Below are positions 59,335-64,000 of a stretch of DNA of 64,000 bases, piece by piece (the first letter of the stretch is position 1; every line of letters begins with the position of its first letter). The stretch comes from Rummeliibacillus sp044763875. Lineage in GTDB: Bacteria > Bacillota > Bacilli > Bacillales_A > Planococcaceae. The stretch is from positions 310,001 through 374,000 of the forward strand of contig NZ_JBIWGZ010000003.1 of assembly GCF_044763875.1 (NCBI RefSeq), in the 5' to 3' direction. The position numbers and the translations under genes are program-made. The notes beneath the pieces are model-generated. The model was not told the origin of the DNA. It saw nothing but the letters and a program-made list of their open reading frames with translations, and ran no database searches.

Positions 59335-61041
59335 TCAAAACCCAGCAACCCGGTTTCTCCCCTGTTGCTTCGCTCCAATATACATCGCATGATCTGCGTT
59401 TCGGAGTAATGTGGTGCCTTCGTCTGTGTCTTCGAATGCGGAGGATACGCCTATACTTGCAGTTACACGAACGACTAGGTGATTGACGTTTTCCATCAAG
59501 TCTGGTGATATTTCAAATGGCTGTGCTTCGATGGTTTGGCGTAAGTGTTCTGCGATATTAAGTGCTGCGTCTTTTGAATAGTTTGGTAGGAGAATGACAA
59601 ATTCTTCTCCCCCATATCTTGCAAGTGTACCTTGTCCGCCAATCTCTCTTCGTAAAGTGTCTGCGATTCCACATAAAATATCATTTCCACTTTGGTGACC
59701 ATAACTATCGTTTATTCTTTTAAAATAATCAATATCCAGCATAATTAATGATAGATTTGAAATATTGTGATTTTTTAAATCCTGCATCATCTTCGTTAGA
59801 TATTCATCAAAATAGCGATAATTATATAAGCCGGTTAGCCCACAGCGTTCACTGCTATGTCTAGTTTTTTCAACGTACCTTGCCTTCTCTAATGAAACTG
59901 CAAAATAAGAGCATATGAGTTCAAGCATCTTCACCTGGTATTCTTTAAAGAAATTTTTCTTCTTAGACGTTAATAATAGAACGCCTTCCATGTACTGATT
60001 TCTTGATAGAGGTAAAACTAATACACTTTGCGAATCCGGCAGCAAATAATTCCTGGATGGTAAAAGCCATTCTGAACGTTTGCTAAATATTACTTTTTCT
60101 TCTGTCAATAATGTATGTTTCAGTAAACTTTCACTTAGTTCTTTATGCGTTACATTTTTTAAAATTTCTTGTCCGTTCTCGTAAGCACGCAATACAGATA
60201 ACGAACCTGTTTGTTTTCTTCGATCTATCATATAAAGTCCATCAATCTCAACCATTTTAGGAATTCGTTCCATAAACAAATCAAGTGTTTCTTCAGATTC
60301 CAACTGATCTGCTAATTGATGGCCAAAATGGGCAGCTTCTGAAAGTTCTTTGTTAATCTTACTTGATATACTATAAAGCTGTAATAATTGCGTCATCATG
60401 TAAAATGGAATTCCTAATAACACAATAGAAATGACCCCTGCATACTCTCCCAATATATATAAGCTAAGTCCCATTGGAAGTGCAAAGCAACCAATCACAT
60501 AATCCCATGCATCATCAATTGTAAACAAAGGTAATTTGTTACCTAGTAAAAGTGCGCTAAGCTGTAAAAATACTTGATTCGCAATAATATTGATCACAAT
60601 ATAAAGCAATCCATATCCAATAATATGCAAATGATCTAATGAATGAATATTGCCTCCAAATTTTAAATAGATATAACCACTGAAGAAAGATATAAGGAAA
60701 AACATCATTGAATTCCAAGGAATCCGATACAAACTTTGGCGTGTGAGCTTTAATCGGTAAAGAAATGGTATTATAGAAATTTGGAAAACGATAATTTCTA
60801 TATATAACCCAAACTTTAAAAAAACCGCAAGACTTACCCATTGAAGAAGGAAAAATGGCGTACCATTTATGACTACTGGATAAGTAGATGTTAAAAGCCC
60901 TAAAACAGTGAATCCTATTAACAGTGACCAATCGATATCCGTTGGAGGTGGAAATGCACGATAAACTGTATATATGCTTATTGGCATAAATACAATCCAC
61001 GCGATAAAGATCATCATTTGAAACGCAAATGACTTTTTCAT
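59335..61041 (-). CDS. Membrane-bound diguanylate cyclase (GAF-GGDEF)
   Basis: Makes cyclic di-GMP. About six membrane helices fill the first 200 residues, then a GAF-like domain (about 245-400) and a C-terminal GGDEF domain with DIDYFKRINDSYGHQSGNDIL and the active-site motif RYGGEEFVILLP. The upstream RxxD inhibition site is not present. I chose the ATG at 61041 (MKKSFAFQ) because GGGGGAAA precedes it; an upstream frame of 20 codons has no such site. It lies next to a decayed pilus locus, and c-di-GMP often controls pili, but that link is inference. Confidence 0.92.
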   Translation of the reverse strand: MKKSFAFQMMIFIAWIVFMPISIYTVYRAFPPPTDIDWSLLIGFTVLGLLTSTYPVVINGTPFFLLQWVSLAVFLKFGLYIEIIVFQISIIPFLYRLKLTRQSLYRIPWNSMMFFLISFFSGYIYLKFGGNIHSLDHLHIIGYGLLYIVINIIANQVFLQLSALLLGNKLPLFTIDDAWDYVIGCFALPMGLSLYILGEYAGVISIVLLGIPFYMMTQLLQLYSISSKINKELSEAAHFGHQLADQLESEETLDLFMERIPKMVEIDGLYMIDRRKQTGSLSVLRAYENGQEILKNVTHKELSESLLKHTLLTEEKVIFSKRSEWLLPSRNYLLPDSQSVLVLPLSRNQYMEGVLLLTSKKKNFFKEYQVKMLELICSYFAVSLEKARYVEKTRHSSERCGLTGLYNYRYFDEYLTKMMQDLKNHNISNLSLIMLDIDYFKRINDSYGHQSGNDILCGIADTLRREIGGQGTLARYGGEEFVILLPNYSKDAALNIAEHLRQTIEAQPFEISPDLMENVNHLVVRVTASIGVSSAFEDTDEGTTLLRNADHAMYIGAKQQGRNRVAGF

Positions 61042-61120
61042 CCTAATTTCCCCCTCCCCTTTAGATTTTATAATGTAAATTATACCAGACCACTTTTCCA
61101 TTTCAATACAAATATTTAGG

Positions 61121-62377
61121 TTATTTGAACCTTGCCAATAGTGTTTTCCTCCATTTAGCCAAAAGATAGAGTGAACCTGTCATAACCACAATGCTTGTCC
61201 CGTCTAGTTTTTCACTGATTATATTAACAATATTCCCTTTGGAAATCTGTTTATCTTCGCCATGACTTAAGTCACGCATTTCCCCTGCAGACATTGCTCT
61301 CTCATTATCAACATCAACAAATGTGAAACTTGTACTTACTTCTTCTAATAGCCTTAAAACTCCTGCTACATCCTTATCTTTTAACATTCCAATTACAAAG
61401 TGAATCTTTTGTCCTGTAAATTCTTCTTTAATCGTTTCTACAAGTGCTTTTGCGCTAGCAGGATTATGTGCTCCATCAACATATAGATTTGGTGCAAGTT
61501 TTTCAAATCGGCCAGCAAGATGTGCAGCATGAACACCATTTTGAAGAAGCTCATTTTCTATTTGGATTCCTTGGTACTTGGCAAATAAGGTAAAGACAGT
61601 AATCGCAAGGGCCATATTACTTCTTTGATGAATACCTGGCATGATGCGTTGTAAATGAGTAAACTCGAAATCTTTGCTAATGTATTTTTCATACTCCCCT
61701 TCAGTTTCAACCGAAAAGTCTTTTCCAAAAACATAAAGTGGTGCATGCTGTTTTGCTGCTTCTTCTTCGAAAACAACCAAAGCTTCATTTGGAAGAGCAC
61801 CAATTACGATTGGTCGTTCTTTTTTGACAATACCTGCTTTATGGTAAGCAATTTCCACTAATGTATCACCTAAAAAGTTTGTATGTTCTAATGAAATACT
61901 CGGTACTACAGAGACAATCGGTGTCATTACATTTGTACAATCGAAGCGCCCTCCCATGCCACATTCAATAATGGCGATATCTGGGGCAAATCGACTAAAA
62001 GCAATGTATGCAGCAACTGTTAGTAATTCGAAGTCTGTTAGTTTACCATCAAGACCTGCATCACTCATAATTTTGAAGATTGTATCCAATTCTTTTGGTT
62101 CGATGGGCTTTTCATTCAGTTGTATTTGGTCATGGACATCCTCAATGCATGGAGACATAAAAGTGGCTGTTTTTAATCCATGAGATTTAGCAATATGTTG
62201 GATAAAGCTACTTGTTGAGCCTTTCCCATTCGTTCCTGCTAAATGGATGACAGGTAAATTATTTTGTGGATTTCCAACCAATTCTAATGCTATGTGCATC
62301 GCATCTAATCCTGGTTTGATTGCTGGATCACTTGTAATATGCCAACGTTCTTTATATTCATCTAGTTTAGGGATCAT
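61121..62377 (-). CDS. folC: Folylpolyglutamate synthase / dihydrofolate synthase
   Basis: Adds glutamate to folates. The Mur-ligase family P-loop (HLAGTNGKGSTSSFIQ), ECGMGGRFDCTN and the C-terminal DGAHNPASA are intact in 418 residues. In B. subtilis folC precedes comC with valS upstream; here a GGDEF gene is between folC and comC, and two ATP-grasp genes replace valS as the other neighbour. Confidence 0.96.
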   Translation of the reverse strand: MIPKLDEYKERWHITSDPAIKPGLDAMHIALELVGNPQNNLPVIHLAGTNGKGSTSSFIQHIAKSHGLKTATFMSPCIEDVHDQIQLNEKPIEPKELDTIFKIMSDAGLDGKLTDFELLTVAAYIAFSRFAPDIAIIECGMGGRFDCTNVMTPIVSVVPSISLEHTNFLGDTLVEIAYHKAGIVKKERPIVIGALPNEALVVFEEEAAKQHAPLYVFGKDFSVETEGEYEKYISKDFEFTHLQRIMPGIHQRSNMALAITVFTLFAKYQGIQIENELLQNGVHAAHLAGRFEKLAPNLYVDGAHNPASAKALVETIKEEFTGQKIHFVIGMLKDKDVAGVLRLLEEVSTSFTFVDVDNERAMSAGEMRDLSHGEDKQISKGNIVNIISEKLDGTSIVVMTGSLYLLAKWRKTLLARFK

Positions 62378-62462
62378 TTCAACACTCCATCCTATATATT
62401 CCCTCGTTTTCGTGCTAAACTTTTATATATTATTATAGCACTAGTGTTAAGGGGATTTTGCA

Positions 62463-63329
62463 ATGAAAACTTGTTGGATCATATATAACGGCAGTCTCGT
62501 AAATGATAAGTTTCTAGATCAAGCGAGACTAATGGCCGAAGCAGCACAACAACTGAATGTTCAACCGATTATTTATAAAAACTATGAAATCATGATGAAG
62601 TTCGATGGAGAACTTCAAAACAAACCGGATTTCGTCATCTTTTTAGACAAAGATATCCTACTAGCTACTTATTTAAAAAATAGTGGTATTCCTGTTTTCA
62701 ATGATCCAGAAGTCATTGAAACGTGTGACAATAAGGCAAAACAATACATACAGCTTGCAAAGGCTCGCATACCAATGCCTATGACTATTATTGCACCAAA
62801 GGTTTATCCAAACTTCACAATTCGTGATAGTGGCTATTTTGAAAGTGTCTTACAAACATTAGGTCTTCCGATGATTATTAAAGAGGGACATGGATCTTTT
62901 GGAATGAAGGTCTATTTGATTAATACAGAAGAAGAATTCTTTGAAAAAGTGGATGAATTAAGAGGTGTCGATTTTGTCTTCCAACAATTTATCGATTCTA
63001 GTCGTGGTCGCGATATTCGTGTAAATATTATTGGCGATGATGTCGTAGCATCTATGTATCGTCATTCCGAAACCGATTTTCGTGCAAATATTACAAATGG
63101 CGGTAAAGCAGAAAAAATCGTTCTAACAGATCACCAGAAAGAAGTTGCCATTCGAGCAGCAAAAGCTGTCGGTGCAGAATTCGCTGGTGTAGATTTATTA
63201 TTCGGGCCAGATGAGGAACCCATCGTATGTGAAGTCAATGCTGCAGCACATATCAGAAATCTCTACAATATAACTGGGGTTAATGTAGGTGTTCAATTTA
63301 TCGAATATATATTGAAGAAAATCGGGTGA
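62463..63329 (+). CDS. RimK-type ATP-grasp ligase, first of a tandem pair
   Basis: The 288-residue product has an N-terminal Rossmann-like part (CWIIYNGSLVNDKFLDQARL), then the ATP-grasp fold: a lysine in PMIIKEGHGSFGMKV, the ATP-binding glutamine region VFQQFIDSSRGRDIRV, and the metal-binding end EFAGVDLLFGPDEEPIVCEVN. This is the RimK/LysX branch, which joins an amino acid to a carboxylate. The acceptor is not known. The ATG follows AAGGGG. The next gene starts at once after its stop. It is divergent from folC. Confidence 0.85.
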   Translation: MKTCWIIYNGSLVNDKFLDQARLMAEAAQQLNVQPIIYKNYEIMMKFDGELQNKPDFVIFLDKDILLATYLKNSGIPVFNDPEVIETCDNKAKQYIQLAKARIPMPMTIIAPKVYPNFTIRDSGYFESVLQTLGLPMIIKEGHGSFGMKVYLINTEEEFFEKVDELRGVDFVFQQFIDSSRGRDIRVNIIGDDVVASMYRHSETDFRANITNGGKAEKIVLTDHQKEVAIRAAKAVGAEFAGVDLLFGPDEEPIVCEVNAAAHIRNLYNITGVNVGVQFIEYILKKIG

Positions 63330-63330
63330 A

Positions 63331-64000
63331 ATGATGAAACACGCCTATCTTTTATACGAACAGCAAGATGCAGAGAAAAATGGTATTTTTATTGAACAAA
63401 TGGTAGAAGCCGCGAAAAAGCATGGTATCGAACTCTCATTAGTTATCACAGATGAAATAGACCTAAACTTTTTGGATACAACTATTGGCAAGCCACTATT
63501 TGTCTGGAATCGTACGCGTAATGCCAAAATTGCTAAAAAGTTAGAAATTACAGGTATTAAAGTGTTTAATAGTTCATTTGTGAATGAACTTGCGAATGAT
63601 AAAAAAAGCACCTTGCAATTTGCACAACTTCAAGGAATTCCTACTGTTCCAATTCTATTGGATCCCCAGATTCAGCAATACCCTGTTATTATTAAAACAA
63701 TCGATGGTCACGGGGGTAGTGAAGTTGCACTATGCAAAAATGCAGAGGAACTGAAAGAACTTCAAGAGAAATGGCATAATCGTAGAACAATTATCCAGCC
63801 ATATATCGAATCAAATGCAACAGATGTCAGAGTTTGGGTTCTAGGTTCAGAGATCATTGGCACTGTCAAACGAATAGGCGGACAAGATTTCCGCTCCAAC
63901 TACACTTTAGGTGGAACAATTGAAAAATACGAATTAGATGCTGAGAAACGAGAACAGGTTATGAGGCTGCAGAAAGCTTTAAAAAGCGATTATATTGGTA
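63331..64000 (+). CDS. Second ATP-grasp ligase of the pair, cut by window edge
   Basis: A frame starts MMKHAYLLYEQQDAEKNGIF one base after the previous stop and stays open to the end of the window (223 codons). It has VIIKTIDGHGGSEVALCK, TIIQPYIESNATDVRVWVLG and RSNYTLGGT, an ATP-grasp core similar in order to the first protein but clearly diverged in sequence. It should be a paralogue acting on the same pathway. The first ATG (63331) or the second (63334) may be used. The metal-binding C-terminus lies outside the window. Confidence 0.8.
   Translation, partial: MMKHAYLLYEQQDAEKNGIFIEQMVEAAKKHGIELSLVITDEIDLNFLDTTIGKPLFVWNRTRNAKIAKKLEITGIKVFNSSFVNELANDKKSTLQFAQLQGIPTVPILLDPQIQQYPVIIKTIDGHGGSEVALCKNAEELKELQEKWHNRRTIIQPYIESNATDVRVWVLGSEIIGTVKRIGGQDFRSNYTLGGTIEKYELDAEKREQVMRLQKALKSDYIG

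Overview
This window looks like a chromosomal segment of a low-GC, endospore-forming member of the Bacillales, most probably the Planococcaceae (Lysinibacillus / Solibacillus / Ureibacillus group). It carries spo0B, spoIVFA, spoIVFB, spoVB, a SafA-type coat protein and a spoIIB-like gene. From recalled gene orders, the backbone follows Bacillus subtilis (yrvM - 6S RNA - aspS - hisS - yrvJ - dtd - relA - apt - recJ - secDF - comN - spoVB - yrbG - yajC - tgt - queA - ruvBA, then niaR - pheA - pheB - obg - spo0B - rpmA - prp - rplU - spoIVFBA - minDC - mreDCB - radC - maf - spoIIB - comC - folC). A cluster of nagA, nagB, a GntR regulator and ptsHI is what I recall as described for Lysinibacillus sphaericus. 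The species assignment is inference. Most genes lie on the minus strand.

Layout. 1-2.1 kb: an ABC exporter pair (the permease runs off the left edge). 2.3-3.0 kb: tcdA/yrvM. 3.3-17.8 kb: an amino-sugar island between yrvM and the 6S RNA. It holds an S. aureus-like mupG-murQ-murP-murR operon for MurNAc-GlcNAc, an S9 peptidase, nagB, ptsHI, nagR, nagA and nagP, plus a decayed SIS-domain gene. The nagP promoter region has a perfect NagR-type palindrome and a cre-like site. 18.0-18.2 kb: a 6S RNA gene, then a 123-bp tandem repeat that runs into the aspS stop codon. 18.6-22.0 kb: hisS-aspS behind a T-box leader with a likely His (CAC) specifier. 22-32 kb: a five-SH3b amidase, dtd, relA, apt, recJ and a secreted subtilase. 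32-42 kb: secDF, comN, spoVB, a DUF421 protein, yajC, tgt, queA, ruvB, ruvA. 42-45 kb: a CotS-like kinase-fold protein and a highly repetitive LysM/SafA-like coat protein. 45-57.6 kb: NAD and Phe genes, obg-spo0B, ribosomal proteins L27 and L21 with the L27-processing protease Prp, SpoIVF proteins, the Min/Mre shape genes, radC, a degenerate Maf and SpoIIB. 57.6-59.3 kb: a decayed competence/type IV pilus locus (frameshifted comC, pilO remnant, another broken gene). 59.3-64 kb: a GGDEF protein, folC and two tandem ATP-grasp ligases, the second cut by the window edge.

How it fits together. Peptidoglycan turnover sugars would enter through MurP and NagP, energised by the local HPr and enzyme I. 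MupG splits MurNAc-6P-GlcNAc, MurQ removes lactate, NagA deacetylates and NagB feeds fructose-6-P to glycolysis. The wall- and shape-related genes (amidase, MreBCD, MinCD) and sporulation genes nearby are conserved backbone rather than part of that pathway. The most unusual observations are the degenerate Maf, the ruined pilus locus, the repeat-built coat protein, the SIS-gene remnant, the repeat fused to aspS, and the tandem ATP-grasp pair. I saw no CRISPR array, tRNA, rRNA, prophage or intact insertion sequence.
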